Shown here piece by piece: positions 11,250-23,345 of a stretch of 64,000 nucleotides of DNA. The stretch lies in the NCBI GenBank assembly GCA_023101885.1, contig JALPQD010000934.1, positions 1 through 64,000 on the forward strand, read 5' to 3'. A model generated the notes under the pieces. It saw nothing but the letters and a program-made list of their open reading frames with translations. It did no database searches and had not been told where the DNA came from. Origin of the DNA: Typhlomys cinereus. Its lineage: Eukaryota; Chordata; Mammalia; Rodentia; Platacanthomyidae. Every line of letters starts with the position of its first letter. The stretch's first letter is position 1. The position numbers and the translations under genes are program-made.

Positions 11250-12794
11250 GAAATTGGTAACAGGAGTTGGGTAGTGCTGTGAGATTAAGAGCATCTGTTA
11301 CTACAACGTGAAGCTGATTGTGGAGCTGAGAAAATTTGGTACTCAGCAGTATGGCCAATGCTGTCATGTGGAGAGTGGGCCTTTGAAACTATTTGTTGGG
11401 AGAAATATGGAGGACTTTGGGACTCTGTGCTGGGAAAGCATTTGTGTCTTGGCAATGGGGCCAAAAGGGCCTTTCTCATGAGAGCTCGGAAGACAGAAAT
11501 GCTGTGAGAGATGCAGGCCGTGGAAGCCTAGCTTGTGATGGTCCAGAGGGGAACAGAAACTGTTTGCAGCTGGACGAGTGACACATGGAACTATGTGTTG
11601 GTGGGAAGTTTAGTGAAGTTTTGCCCTTGTCCTGCAAGCTTGACTGAAGTTAAGCTGGCGTGCTTGGTGGAGGAAATTTCAAAGCAACGTAGTCGCTACT
11701 TTTTAGTTGTCTTCAAAGTTATGAAAAAGAACAAGGAATCAAGAAGGAAGGATCAATAACCGTAAGATCTGATGAAAAAAATGCAATAGCAAACTTTTTT
11801 TTTTTATTTCAGCTCATACAAACTTATTAGTTACACCAGTTCAAACTTAAAGAGTTAAACCAGGAAGAAGCAGAGAAAAAAATGGCTGTCAAAGAGATTA
11901 GCTCCATGAGTAAATCAAAGCCTGCTCTCAATTTGAATAATAGGAGAGGGCCTAGCTTGAGGGTAGGATCCTCAAAAGAGGCTCCCTCCCATCAGAATGC
12001 AAATCCTTTTGGAAGAAATGAGGTAAAGGACTGAGATCCAAAGCAAGGGTTCACTTCTTCCATAAAGCAACTCTCCAGGTGTGAAAGAACCTTTTTCTAT
12101 GATCAGCACAGAGAAGCTCAATCAGCTGTCATTAAAGGGGTTTTAAAGGGGTTCAGTCTAGGCAAATTTGTCCTCATGGTTCTGGTTTTTGAGGCACCAG
12201 TGATGAAAGAGGAAGGAGATCATGAATTTATCCTCCAAGAATTCAGAAAATGGCAGAAAATAAGCAGCATGGGGCAGAACATCTGAAGAGGTCCAATATG
12301 CAGGAGTTTGTGTTGTGGAGTTAAAGGCTGGTTTGCCATTGAGAAGTAAAGATGTTAGAGATGTCAGAGATGACATGGGACATCTGCCAAGGAGAGCTTG
12401 TTTACCCTGGAAGGAGTCAGCCCAAGAGAGTGATGTGTTCTATTAGCAGCTGCATTAGAGAGGTGTAATGAATGCCCTTTGGAACTGAGGTGATTTCAAA
12501 GAGAGGCTCACCTGTTAGACTTGGAGCTGCAGGATTTGGAGTTTGTCCTACTGGTTTTCAGTTTTACTATGGACCAATCTTTCCTGGATATGTCCCCATT
12601 CCTTCCTTTTGGAATGGGAATGTTTATTTTGTGCCATTGTATATTGGAATGTGTAAATTGTCTTTTGATATTTCAGGTGGCTCTAGGCTTTGGACTTTTG
12701 GATTACTGATGTAGTCTAAAAAGACTTTTAAAGTTGGACTGACTGTGGTTTACATAACGAGAAGACAGTAAGCCTGTGGGCACCACAGCTGGAG

Positions 12795-13151
12795 TGTCAC
12801 GGTTGAAATGTGTCCTCCACAGTCTCATAAATTCAACAAACATGGTACCTTGAGAGGTGGAGCCTTGGTGGAGGAAGCAGTTACAAGGGGTGAGCTTTGA
12901 GGTGGATAAATACCACTATACCTCCAGGAGAATCCTGCCTTTGCAGTAAGCAGTCTTACATCTGTCAGCCTCCAAGATGTCTGTAATGATGTAGCCTCCT
13001 CCAGATTTAACCAGCCAGCCATGCTGCTTCTGCCATGAACAGAGCCTGTTGCACCCCCCTGGAACCATAAGCTGAATAAATCTTCCTTTCTCCCTTATGT
13101 CGCTTGACTTTGAATGCTTTTTCACAGCAATAGTTAAGAGTAACCATTACA
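12795..13151 (+). repeat. 3' LTR of the MaLR-type element
   Basis: The LTR starts TGTCACGG and ends TTACA, 357 bp, with AATAAA at 13075-13080. It is homologous along its length to 10909-11249. Confidence 0.75.
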
Positions 13152-13156
13152 CTTGG

Positions 13157-15323
13157 TTCCCTCAGTATTGTCTGCTTCAATGGGTATTCAGCCTCTTGAC
13201 CCTTCCAAGGGCAGACCCATTGATAAGGGCACTTCCCTTCATCTGTTTAGCTCTAGCCCCTAAGGTTTCCACTGCATGCAAATATTTCTCCTGAAATCCT
13301 CAGTAGTCTATGGGAACATGTATGTATGTCAGCTCTCATGCATGTCTGATAAGGACGAATATCATTGCAGTGAGTTTCTGGATGGAGCAGCCCTTCTTTG
13401 AGGGGAGTATCTGGTTCAGCTGTGGACCTTATGATCTTTAGGCTCTTGCAGTCTCACCACTCCCTCTTCCTCAAGGTTCCCTGAACCTTAGAATGGAGAG
13501 AGATTTGGTTGTCCCCATTCCAGGTGAGCACTGCACGGTTGTCAGGTAGTCTGCATTATGGTCGACTATTGTCTATTTCACTGCTCTTCCACTTAACTGG
13601 GCTGCAGTCCTGTCTTGGCATTAAGATCCTCTCCTTCTGTTGTAGAAGGAGCTTCTAAATTGAGTGCTGAATGCTGTTCCAGTCAGTGGTTATAATAATA
13701 GGTATTTACAGAACCATCTTCCTACCTATAGGTTCATAGTCTGTTCTTCCCTCATGATCTATTTCTGTCCCTTTTATAAGTTCTTGTTTTACTTCACAGT
13801 AATAGGAATGCATTTGGTTTTGACAATTGGGCCTTGAGTCTGATCAGAAAGCTGTTGGTTGTCTCCTGGATACTCATGTCATTATTATACTGGTGGTTAC
13901 CTGTTGCCATGGTGATTTTTATTGTAACTTGCAGATTTCACAAGTAAATGTCTCTCTAGGATTTTGATCATGGATGGAATAGTGGACTTGATCAAAAAGT
14001 CTTTTGTGCATTCACTGAGATAGTTTTGAGTCCATTTACATGATTTATAGTATTTATTGATAAATGCATGCTGAATCATTCTTATGTCTACAGAACAAAG
14101 CCAACTTAATCTTCGTAAATGATATTTTTGATTTGCCCCTTTTGCAAATATTTAATTTAAAACTTTTATATTAGTGTTTATAAGGGATTTTTGTTCTATA
14201 GTTATCTTTTTCTTTCTTATCTGACGTAAATACTGACTTAAAAGGAACTTGAAAAATCTTCCTTCTAGAAGGAGCAATATGCGAACCATTGATTGTACAT
14301 ATTTTTTTAAAAGTGTAACACAATTCTGTGGTGAATCCATCTGGAGTTGATAGTTATTCAGTTGGGATAACTTTTTATTGCTCTTTCAATACACTTGCTT
14401 GGTATAGATCTGCTTACAATGTTGATCTCATTTTGGTTGGACTTTGGTGAGTCACTTGTATCTAGAAATATATCCATTCTTTTTAGGCTTTCAGATCTAG
14501 TCAAATATTGTTACGTAAATTATGCCCTTTTAATTTTCTGAATTTCTTTTATACCTAGAATGATGCTGTCCATTCATCTGTAATTTTGTTAACATTTGTT
14601 CCAGTTACTTAACCAATTGTTGTGACGATGTAGCTCACTCAAGGGAGAAAGGACTTTATTTTGGCTCTTGGTTCCATAGCATAACTAGGCATAGAAAGTA
14701 AGGAATGGCAGCAGGTAGGAAAGAATGACAGCTGACACACTGCTTCCACACTCAGCAAGGAGAAAGAAAGTAGGAAGTTGGGTCAGGCTGTGAAACTTCA
14801 AGGCCCCCACTAATGATGTATGTCCTTCAGCAAGACTCCAGCTTCTAAATGTTTCACAACAGTCCCAAATAATATCAATGCTAGAGACTAAGCATTCATA
14901 CCCTTGACATAGTTAGGGGACATTTTGTGCATACACCATAGGAGGTCTTTTATCTGCTTTAGTTAATACGGCTGATGATTACCATCTTCTGATTATTTCC
15001 AAACAACGAATTCTTCATTTCATTGACACTTCATATTGTTTTTTTCATGTGTGTGTGTATGTGTGTGTGTGTGTGTTTCCATCTCATTATTTTCCACATG
15101 GCTGTATGTGCTTTTTGCATACTCCTTTCGGGTCTGGATTGTTCTTGACTTTCCAAACCCTTGAGGTGAATCTACGTGTCCCTTGGGGCTATAATCTCCC
15201 TCCTGAGATTTTTATATTGTATTCCAGATAATTTGATACGTTGTGTTTTCATGTCCTAAAATTTAGTGTCTTTTACTGAGATGTTTAGTTATATATAGAA
15301 CAAGATAATAGCTTGGCTTGGTT
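13157..15323 (-). mobile_element. Old antisense L1, with an LTR-like insertion
   Basis: 13160-13700 matches an old L1 3' UTR in reverse (compare 9660-9990). 13880-14600 is a diverged ORF2 in reverse, with the 'gagtccatttacatgatttat' type text of antisense L1; 14940-15320 continues in the same style. About 14612-14935 looks like an LTR-type insertion ('aaaggactttattttggctc'). A short (TG)n lies at 15045-15076. Nothing here is coding. Confidence 0.6.
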
Positions 15324-15338
15324 TAAAATCCTAAGATC
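15324..15338 (+). repeat. Left TSD of the full-length L1
   Basis: TAAAATCCTAAGATC occurs here and again at 22307-22321, directly outside the two ends of the L1. The repeat is perfect over 15 bases, which indicates a recent insertion. Confidence 0.95.
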
Positions 15339-15341
15339 CCC

Positions 15342-15740
15342 GGAGCCGAGCCGCCCGGCCAGCAGCACCCGCGCGCGCGGCCGCCGGCTTTGCCCCCAGC
15401 CCCCCCAGCCCCCTCTCCGCGCCGAACCGGAACCAGAGCCCAGGTGAGAGCGAGCCCCTCCCAGCCCCGTCCCCCACCCGGGAGCCGAGCTGCCTGGCCA
15501 GCAGCACCCGCGCGCGCGGCCGCCGGCTTTGCCCCCAGCCCCCCTCCGCGCCGAACCCCGACCAGCGCCCAGGTGAGAGCGAGCCCCTCCCAGCCCCGCC
15601 CCCCACCCCGGAGCCGAGCCGCCCGGCCAGCAGCACCCACGCGTGGCCGCCAGCTTAGCCTCCGGGGCCCCGCCCCGGACACCAGCCCCTTGTGCCCTCC
15701 CGCCCCCGCACCCCTCTGCCCCCCCTCAGGTCGCAGGTGA
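15342..15740 (+). promoter_or_regulatory. L1 5' UTR promoter monomers, CpG-rich
   Basis: Three head-to-tail units start at 15342, 15481 and 15610 (spacings 139 and 129 bases; the third diverges after about 40 bases). They are very GC- and CpG-rich ('gcgcgcgcggccgcc'), in contrast to the AT-rich surroundings. Tandem 5' UTR monomers act as promoters in mouse L1 families; a promoter role here is by analogy. The first two units each contain CAGGTGAG, a consensus splice donor (15441 and 15570). Confidence 0.8.
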
Positions 15741-16335
15741 AGAATTCTGCCATCAACATCAGACCCTCTGCCTCTCTGGCCCACCGGGGACCTACACATG
15801 TGGTCCATGGAAGTCACACTGCTACTCAGAATTCAATAGAGTACAAAGGAAACCCAAGCAAAACTCTAAGGAACAAAGAGAACACAGGCCATACATCTGG
15901 ACTTCACTACAACCATTGTATCACATGCGAGACTCTTCACATCCAGCCTAAAGATAAGGAAACCTTTTTTTTTTTTTTCATTACTCTTTTTCTTTTCTTT
16001 CACCTTACTGATCCTTTCTAGTATCAATGTTGTAGGTCAGCTTCCTCATACAGCCACCCCAAAAACATACAACTCCAGGGAGTACACGACCCACCCTCAC
16101 ATTTCACCAAGACACTAGATCATAAAAGTGCACTACCATACTTATATTCATCCCCTGGATATGTAACTGACGTACTAACATCCTAGTAGTCTCATCTAGG
16201 ATATAACAATACCAATACACAAACATACCCAATCCAAGGCAAGCACTAGTAACAACTGGCAGGTGTAACAATACCAACTACATCGGTTCAGTGAAAAACA
16301 CACAGAAACTGAAAGGTTCTAAAAACAAAACAACG

Positions 16336-17397
16336 ATGTACAAGTCAAAGTGCAGATCCACGAGAAACAAACCCCAAGAACAATCTCCCACCAAAAGAAT
16401 CAATCCCATAACGATGGATTGCGACCAGAACAAATCCATAGAAAATAGCCATGAAAGCCAGACCCAACATAACGACTTTCAGAGTATGATCATTACCATG
16501 ATTAATAATATGAAAGAGGAAATCCGAGAAGAGTTAAATAACCGTGTCAACCACTTTGAACAGGAACACAACAGGAACCTGGAGGAGTTGAGAAAAACAG
16601 TTCAAGAAACAAAAATAGGTATAGAGCAGGTAAAACAGTCTCAGGCAGAGTTTAAAATTGAACTAAGAGATAAGTTATCTTCAACCCAAAACTCTACAGA
16701 GAGTCTTATCAGCAGAACAAATGAGGCAGAAAATAGAATCTCAGATCTTGAAGACAAAGTAGGAGAATTAACCAGCTCAATGGAAGAGATTGTTAAAGCC
16801 AAAAAGATACTGGAGAGGAACATTCAAGAAATATGGGACACCCTGAAGAAACCTAACATGCGCATTCATGGAATACCAGAACAAGAATCCCAAAATACCA
16901 CACCTGAGGAAATATTTCAATTCATCATAAATGAAAACTTCCCACAATTAAAGAATGAGAGGCCTATCCAAATACAAGAGGCATTTCGCACTCCAAACAG
17001 ATATGACCAAAATAGAAAATCGCCACGGCAAATAATAGTCAAAACACTCCACATTCAAGACAAAGAAAAGGTGCTGAGAGCTTCAAGAGAAAAAAAGCGA
17101 CTCACTTTTAAAGGTAAACCTATTAGAATAACAAATGACTACTCAATGGAAACAGTAAAAGCAAGAAGAGCTTGGAGAGACATATTTCAAGTATTAAATG
17201 AGCAAAAATGCCAACCCAGACTGATATACCCGGCAAAACTATCTGTCATGATTGAGGGAGAAAGAAAAGTTTTTCAGCACAAAGACAACTTGAAGGGATA
17301 CATGTCTACCAAACCAGGCCTTCAAAAAATGCTAGAAATGATACTCAAGCTTGAAAAAAAGAACAAGCGTATCCAGGAGGACAGAATGGAAGTATAA
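16336..17397 (+). CDS. L1 ORF1 protein, open
   Basis: ORF1p is the L1 RNA-binding chaperone that trimerises and coats L1 RNA in the cytoplasmic RNP. The frame is open for 353 codons from the first ATG (16336). It is also open upstream to a GTG at 16291, but ATG is the likely start. Seen: a basic N-terminus; a long heptad-rich coiled coil (about residues 60-165) with an ISDLEDKVGEL core; the RRM start (MRIHGIPEQE); and the C-terminal domain with ETVKARRAW and the conserved YPAKLS. Length is close to that of other rodent L1 ORF1 proteins. No frameshift or stop is visible. Confidence 0.93.
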   Translation: MYKSKCRSTRNKPQEQSPTKRINPITMDCDQNKSIENSHESQTQHNDFQSMIITMINNMKEEIREELNNRVNHFEQEHNRNLEELRKTVQETKIGIEQVKQSQAEFKIELRDKLSSTQNSTESLISRTNEAENRISDLEDKVGELTSSMEEIVKAKKILERNIQEIWDTLKKPNMRIHGIPEQESQNTTPEEIFQFIINENFPQLKNERPIQIQEAFRTPNRYDQNRKSPRQIIVKTLHIQDKEKVLRASREKKRLTFKGKPIRITNDYSMETVKARRAWRDIFQVLNEQKCQPRLIYPAKLSVMIEGERKVFQHKDNLKGYMSTKPGLQKMLEMILKLEKKNKRIQEDRMEV

Positions 17398-17454
17398 TAC
17401 CAACAAAATATAAATATCAAACAACATGCTTACAAAATCTACTAAAAATAAAAA

Positions 17455-20400
17455 ATGTCCAGAATTAAAAATAATTTCTCCATTATAACATTAAATGTCA
17501 ACGGCATTAACTCACCGATTAAGAGACACAGATTACAAACTTGGATTAGAAACCACAATCCAACAATCTGCTGCCTTCAGAAAACTCATCTCACCAAAAA
17601 AGATAGGCACGTCCTAAGAATGAAAGGCTGGTCCAAAATCTTGCAAGCTAATGGAACCAGGAAACAGGCAGGCGTAGCAATTATGCTTTCAGACAAAGTG
17701 GACTTCAAACCAAAGAAAATCATAAGAGACACAGATGGATACTACATTTTAGTCACAGGTACAATTCACCAGGAAGACTTCACATTACTGAACATATATG
17801 CACCCAATATGGGCCCCTCCACATTCATTAAGAAAACCCTACAGCGTCTAAAGCAAGAAATCAACCCCCAAACAATAATTCTCGGGGATTTCAACACCGC
17901 CCTCTCAACATGGGATAGATCAACAGGTCAAAAGCTTAACAGAGACACTTTGGAGCTTAACCAAACCCTTACTGAAATGGACCTTACAGATCTCTATCGA
18001 ACTTTTCACCCACGTACCAAAGAATACACATTTTTCTCAGCAGCACACGGAACTTTCTCCAAAATAGATCACATATTGGGCCACAAAATGAATCTACACA
18101 AATATAAAAAAGTCGAAATTCTAGCCTGTGCCCTATCAGACCACCACGGCCTAAAGCTGGACATCCACAACAACACAACAAACAAGAGAAAATACACTAA
18201 CTCCTGGAAACTTAACAATATGATGCTGAATGAGAACTGGATTCAGGAAGAAATTAAACGGGAAATTCAAGATTTTCTGAAAGTGAACGAAAATGAGAAT
18301 ACAACTTACCAAAATCTCTGGGACACAATGAAAGCTGTTCTAAGAGGTAAGTTCATAGCTCTTAATGCCTACATCAGAAAATTGGAAACATCAGAAATAA
18401 ATAATTTAACGATGCAGCTTAAGGCTTTGGAGAAACTTGAGCAATCTGATCCCAAAAGTAATAGAAGAGAGGAGATTAGCAAAATAAGGGGAGAAATATC
18501 TGAAATCGAGATTAAGAAAACGATAGAAAAAATCAACCAGTCAAAAAGCTGGTTCTTTGAAAAAATCAATAAGATTGATACACCCCTAGCTAAATTAACC
18601 AAAAGCAAGAGAGAGAAAACCCAAATTAACAAAATTAGAAATGAACATGGAGTTATCACTACGGATACCCAAGAAATCCAGAGAATTATAACATCATATT
18701 TCAAAAACTTATACTCTGTGAAGTTTGACAACACAAAAGAGATGGATGAATTTCTAAGTAAACACAACTTACCTAAATTGAATCAGGAAGTTGTGAATTA
18801 TTTAAATAGTCCTATAACATACAAGGAAATTGAAGAAGTAATCTCGAATCTTCCCACCAAAAAATGTCCTGGGCCAGATGGATTCAGCACAGAATTCTAC
18901 CAGACATTTAAGGAGTTAATAACACCAATACTCCTTAAACTGTTCCATCAAATAGCAAAGGAAGGAACACTGCCAAATTCCTTCTATGAAGCTAATATCG
19001 TCTTAATCCCAAAACCTAATAAAGATGCACTTAAAAAAGAAAACTATAGGCCGATCTCTCTGATGAACACAGATGCAAAGATTCTCAACAAAGTCTTAGC
19101 AAATCGGATTCAAAAACATATCAAAAAGATCATTCACGGGGACCAAGTAGGCTTCATGCCCGGCACACAAAGTTGGTTCAACATACGCAAATCAATAAAT
19201 GTAATTCATCATGTAAACCAGTCCAAAGTCCAAGACCACATGATACTCTCCATAGATGCAGAAAAAGCCTTTGACAAAATCCAACAGCCTTTTATGATCA
19301 AAACGCTAGAGACTGTAGGAATGGAAGGAACCTTTATCAATATAATAAAAGCTGTATACAACAAGCTTACAGCAAGGATTATGCTCAATGGGGAACAATT
19401 GGAAGCATTCCCACTTCGATCAGGAACTAGACAAGGCTGTCCACTCTCACCACTTCTATTCAATATTGTACTTGAAGTCTTAGCTGAAGCCATAAGACAA
19501 GAAAGGGACATAAGAGGGATTCAAATCGGCAAGGAAGAAGTCAAACTATCCCTATTTGCAGATGACATGATCTTATACCTGAGGGATCCCAAAAACTCCA
19601 CCAGGAAGCTACTGGAATTAATTGAGAAGTTCAGCAGGGTGGCAGGATACAAAATAAATGTGCAAAAATCAGAGGCCTTCCTATATGCCCAGAATGAAAG
19701 AAGTGAAAAAGCCTTGAGAGAAACAATCCCATTTATTATAGCCCCTAAAAAAATGAAATACATTGGTATAAACCTAACCAAGGAGGTAAAAGACCTTTAC
19801 AATGAAAACTTTAAAACCCTAAAGAAAGAAATAGCAGAAGACACCAGAAGGTGGAAAGACCTCCCATGTTCCTGGATTGGTAGAATCAACATCGTAAAAA
19901 TGACCATCCTACCAAAGGCAATATACAAATTCAATGCTATACCAATTAAAATCCCAAAGCAATTCTTTAAAGAAGTTGACCAAATAATCTCAAAATTCAT
20001 ATGGAGGCACAAAAGACCCAGGATAGCAAAGACAATCCTGAGTAACAAAAACACTGCTGGAGGTATTACCATACCAAACCTTAGTTTATACTACAAATCC
20101 ATAGTTATAAAGACAGCCTGGTACTGGCTCCAAAATAGACACACAGATCAATGGATAAGGATTGAAGACCCAGATATAAGCCCACAAAAATACAGCCATT
20201 TGGTCTTTGACAAAGGGGCCCAAAGAATCCAATGGAAAAAAAACAGCATCTTCAACAAATGGTGCTGGCAAAACTGGATCTCCACATGCAGAAGATTAAA
20301 GCTGGACCCATACTTGTCACCATGTACAAGACTTAATTCCAAATGGATCAAGGACCTTGATTTAAGGCCAGAGACTTTAAAAAACCATAGTTGAAAGGAT

Positions 20401-21283
20401 AGGGAACTCCCTCGAGCTGATTGGGCTAGGCCAACATTTCCTAAACAGACATCCAATGGCACAGTCACTGCTACCAACTCTCAACAGTTGGGATCTTGTG
20501 AAATTAAAGAGCTTCTGTTCAGATAAAGAGATTGTAACACGAGCTCAAAGGCCACCCACAGAATGGGAGAAAATCTTCACTAACCACGTATCTGACAGAG
20601 CTCTACTGTCCAGAGTGCACAAAGAACTTAGAAAACTAAACTCCAAGGAAAACACTGGCCCAATTAAAAAATGGGCCATGGAACTTCAAAGAATCTTTAC
20701 CAGGGATGAAATTAAAATGTCTAACAAATATCTTAAAAAATGCTCCACTTCCTTCGCCATCAGGGAAATGCAAATCAAAACTTCCCTGAGATACCATCTC
20801 ACCCCGGTCAGGATGGCAAAAATCCACAATACAAACAACGACAAATGCTGGAGAGGATGTGGAGAGAGGGGAACTCTCCTACATTGTTGGTGGGAATGCA
20901 AGCTCATACAGCCACTCTGGCGAGCTGTCTGGAGATTCTTAAAGAAATTAAAGATTGAAATGCCATATGACCCTGCTATCCCACTTTTGGGAATAACCCC
21001 CCATGCAGCAGAGGTTCGCCTCGATAGCACAAGCTCGACCATGTTCATAGCAGCACTGTTTACAATAGCAAAGTCATGGAATCAACCTAAATGTCCAACA
21101 GTTGACGAGTGGATAAGGAAACTGTGGTACATCTATACAATGGAGTACTACTCAGCCATCAAAAATGATGAACTACTGGAATTTGCTGGGAAATGGATGT
21201 CATTAGAAAGAATTATATTAAGTGAAGTATCCCAAACCCAGAAAATTAAGCGCCGTATGTACTCCTTAATAGGTGGCTCCTAG
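17455..21283 (+). pseudogene. L1 ORF2 (endonuclease, reverse transcriptase), one frameshift
   Basis: ORF2p nicks target DNA and reverse-transcribes L1 RNA at the nick. From ATG 17455 the frame is open for 979 codons, then stops at 20392-20394. An extra base in an A-run near 20377-20383 (compare 62509-62516) shifts the frame, which continues without stops to TAG at 21281-21283; the full span corresponds to about 1,275 residues, the usual L1 length. Visible: endonuclease residues N14, D145, D229 and H230, reverse transcriptase FADD at residues 701-704, [14 protein letters not shown], and in the shifted part the C-terminal Cys/His knuckle C-x3-C-x7-H-x4-C. Residue 43 (17581-17583) is Lys in place of the catalytic Glu, which older copies in this window retain. 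Two independent defects therefore affect this copy. Confidence 0.95.
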
Positions 21284-22306
21284 TACCAAACTCATCCAGC
21301 CCACATTGAGACACTTAAAAGTAAACCTATGTAACACAGTAATTGCAAGGATTATGAACAAGAGAGATGGGGTAGGAGGGCCAAACCAGAAACAAGGAGA
21401 AAGGGGACCATGTTACAGCAGAGAAAATAGGCCTCCATCAAGGGCTGCAAGTAAGTAATGAGAAACCAGGTTAAGTTCACAGACGTTCTTTCCTGATTTC
21501 ACCAGAAGGGGGGGCATATAGTCTAACAGATAAAAAGTAATCATTTCGCAAATGGGTGATGGACCCCTCCCTCACTGAGGTTTCCTACTCTTATTACATA
21601 TACCCTTGAATGTGCTATTATAACAAGACTCCAGTTTAACAGCTTTTGTCTCTGGCCAGGGGGTGACATACAGTGCCCAGCAGAATGGAGTGAAGGGCAT
21701 TGCAGGAACAGCAAAACTGCAAAAGAAAATCAACCAACCACAATCCAGAACTTCAGAGACTCTATATCAATCACCTAGAACTAGGCCAGCCTAATCTCTC
21801 CCATCCTGGAGCTCAGGGACATTTGCGGAAGAGGGGGCGGTAAGATTGTAAGAGCAAAAGGATGGGAGGAGCAACGATTTGCAAGATTCTCAACAATAGT
21901 TGGGGCCAAAGCAATCATAATGGGACTTTGCATGCCCTGCGCAATGTCCAATGCACTGTTGCCCTCATAAAGTCTAGCATCTGTTAAGGGCACCGAGACC
22001 CCTGGAGGCAAGGTGATTGACAGTCATAGTAGTGATCCTATGCTTAAGGGGAACAAGAGAAAGGGCTTATGGAAATGCCACTGGGTCCTTTTATGTCATT
22101 GGAGAGGAAGACCCAGTGGAGAGTTAGGCGTACACAATAAAGGACTCTCTGGGAATTGGGGGGGAAGCACTGGGGGATGGGGAGGGAGAGGAGGGAGAGG
22201 AGGGGGTTCGGGGGGAGGAGGGGAGAGGGAGGGAACTGGTAAAAAAATTTTAAAATGTATAATTAAATTTTTAATAAAAAAAAGCAAAAAAAAAAATAAA
22301 ATAAAA
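21284..22306 (+). other. L1 3' UTR, G-rich tract and A-rich tail
   Basis: The 3' UTR matches many truncated copies in the window. A guanine-rich purine tract at 22155-22235 has several runs of G3 or more, the usual position for a G-quadruplex-forming tract in L1. The conserved end 'gggaactggtaaaaa', AATAAA and an A-rich tail with AAAT units follow, then the right TSD. Confidence 0.9.
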
Positions 22307-22321
22307 TAAAATCCTAAGATC
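22307..22321 (+). repeat. Right TSD of the full-length L1
   Basis: Perfect 15-base match to 15324-15338. Confidence 0.95.
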
Positions 22322-22735
22322 TCAATATAAAATTTTGGCTTTGGAGATGTAACAGTCTAATAAACCCCAATCACTGACATCAATCTTCAAAATCCGAATA
22401 ACACAGGCATAGGTTATTGAAGTTTTACAACACAGTTTTTTTGGGGGGAAGGACTTCAGTTTATAGTACCCCTATTCACCAAGCATCATATATTGTGCAT
22501 GTGACAAATATTACCTGCTTCCAGGTTCTTAGGAACTCATTCCTATGTAGGTGGTATTGAGTAGGTAGGAAGGCAGGTCTACATAAGGCAGCCATGATTA
22601 CCAAAACCATTAATGGAAGAACTCTTCAAAAATGCTAATCTATTAGCCATTGTGCTCAGATCTGACTTTTGTCTTGTCCTCTGTATGTGATCTAACTTGG
22701 TATAACAGAAGTATTAAATCTAGTATGGAAATATT
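22322..22735. other. Unassigned, no gene seen
   Basis: AT-rich sequence continuing the DNA interrupted by the full-length L1. A short palindromic 'ttttttggggggaagg' stretch near 22437 is the only visible low-complexity feature. Confidence 0.3.
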
Positions 22736-23345
22736 TTATCTAAAAATGAAGAAAATAAATGAATGTGTACTGCTTAGCCTTGAATAGGACATGTGAACCA
22801 CCCCCACCCCCACTCTAAGGCTCAGACAACATTGCAAAAAAGGGAGCAGTAAGATTATAAGAGCCTGAAGTAGGACAAGGGTGCAGTCAGACATTATCTT
22901 CTGGATGTGACAGGACTGTTGTATAGATGAATTGAGTGTAGTTGTATATATTCCCACAATATCTGCATGGGAATTGTCCTACAAACATTTCACCATGGAA
23001 CAGGAATGATTTCAAAAGGCCCCACACATTCCTGAGATACTTATGAGGGTAATGCTGATAGGGAGGAAATAAAAGATGCTTTCCGTAATGGTATTCTCTC
23101 TGATTGTATGACGCGTACTCGAACAAGCACTTGAGCACATTACATGAAAGACAGATCAGATGAAACTCAGTGGGCCACACATGTGAAAAGAGTTGAAAAT
23201 AGGAGGGAATCTGACAGGGGAGAAGAAATGTAATGGAAAAAGGAGGGAAGGGATGGAATTAGAGATTAAAGTATGAAAACATTGTACATTCCCTCTTTGT
23301 GTATGAAGCATCAAAAGAAAAATTAGAAAAATAAAAACAAAACAA
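22736..23345 (+). mobile_element. Old L1 3' end
   Basis: The text 'ggctcagacaacattgcaaaaaaggg' followed by 'cagtaagattataagagcc' is the characteristic mammalian L1 3' UTR segment. The copy ends in an A-rich tail with AAAAC/AAAAT units at 23320-23350. The segment carried by the small L1 at 8114-8665 is homologous to this along its length. Confidence 0.75.

Larger units (their letters stand above)
10909..13151 (+). mobile_element. MaLR-type LTR retrotransposon, both LTRs present
   Basis: Two direct LTRs flank an internal region of about 1.55 kb (11250-12794) without long frames, as expected for non-autonomous MaLR elements, which are mobilised by ERVL-type proteins. The flanks CTGGG (10904-10908) and CTTGG (13152-13156) look like a 5-bp TSD with one change. 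The internal region ends with 'ctttggacttttggatt', close to the usual MaLR 3' internal text. The LTRs differ at many positions, so the insertion is old. It lies within antisense L1. Confidence 0.75.
15339..22306 (+). mobile_element. Full-length young L1 (LINE-1)
   Basis: About 6.97 kb bounded by a perfect 15-bp TSD. In order: GC-rich 5' UTR with partial tandem monomers (15339-16335), ORF1 (16336-17397), 57-base spacer, ORF2 (17455-21283, one frameshift), 3' UTR (21284-22245) ending in a G-rich polypurine tract (22155-22235), and a patterned A-rich tail with (AAAT) units. Length, order, perfect TSD and near-intact frames mark it as the youngest large insertion in the window. It splits old antisense L1. 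Confidence 0.97.

Noticed and set aside
15323..15817. Long minus-strand frame (164 codons) and overlapping plus frames
   Set aside because: They lie in the GC-rich L1 5' UTR monomers, where stop codons are rare on both strands. The Ala/Gly/Arg/Pro-rich, repeat-like translation has no family signal.
18369..18767. Minus-strand frames inside the young L1 (also 19209-20477 and 20636-21048)
   Set aside because: Antisense shadows of ORF2; AT-rich sense codons give hydrophobic antisense text.
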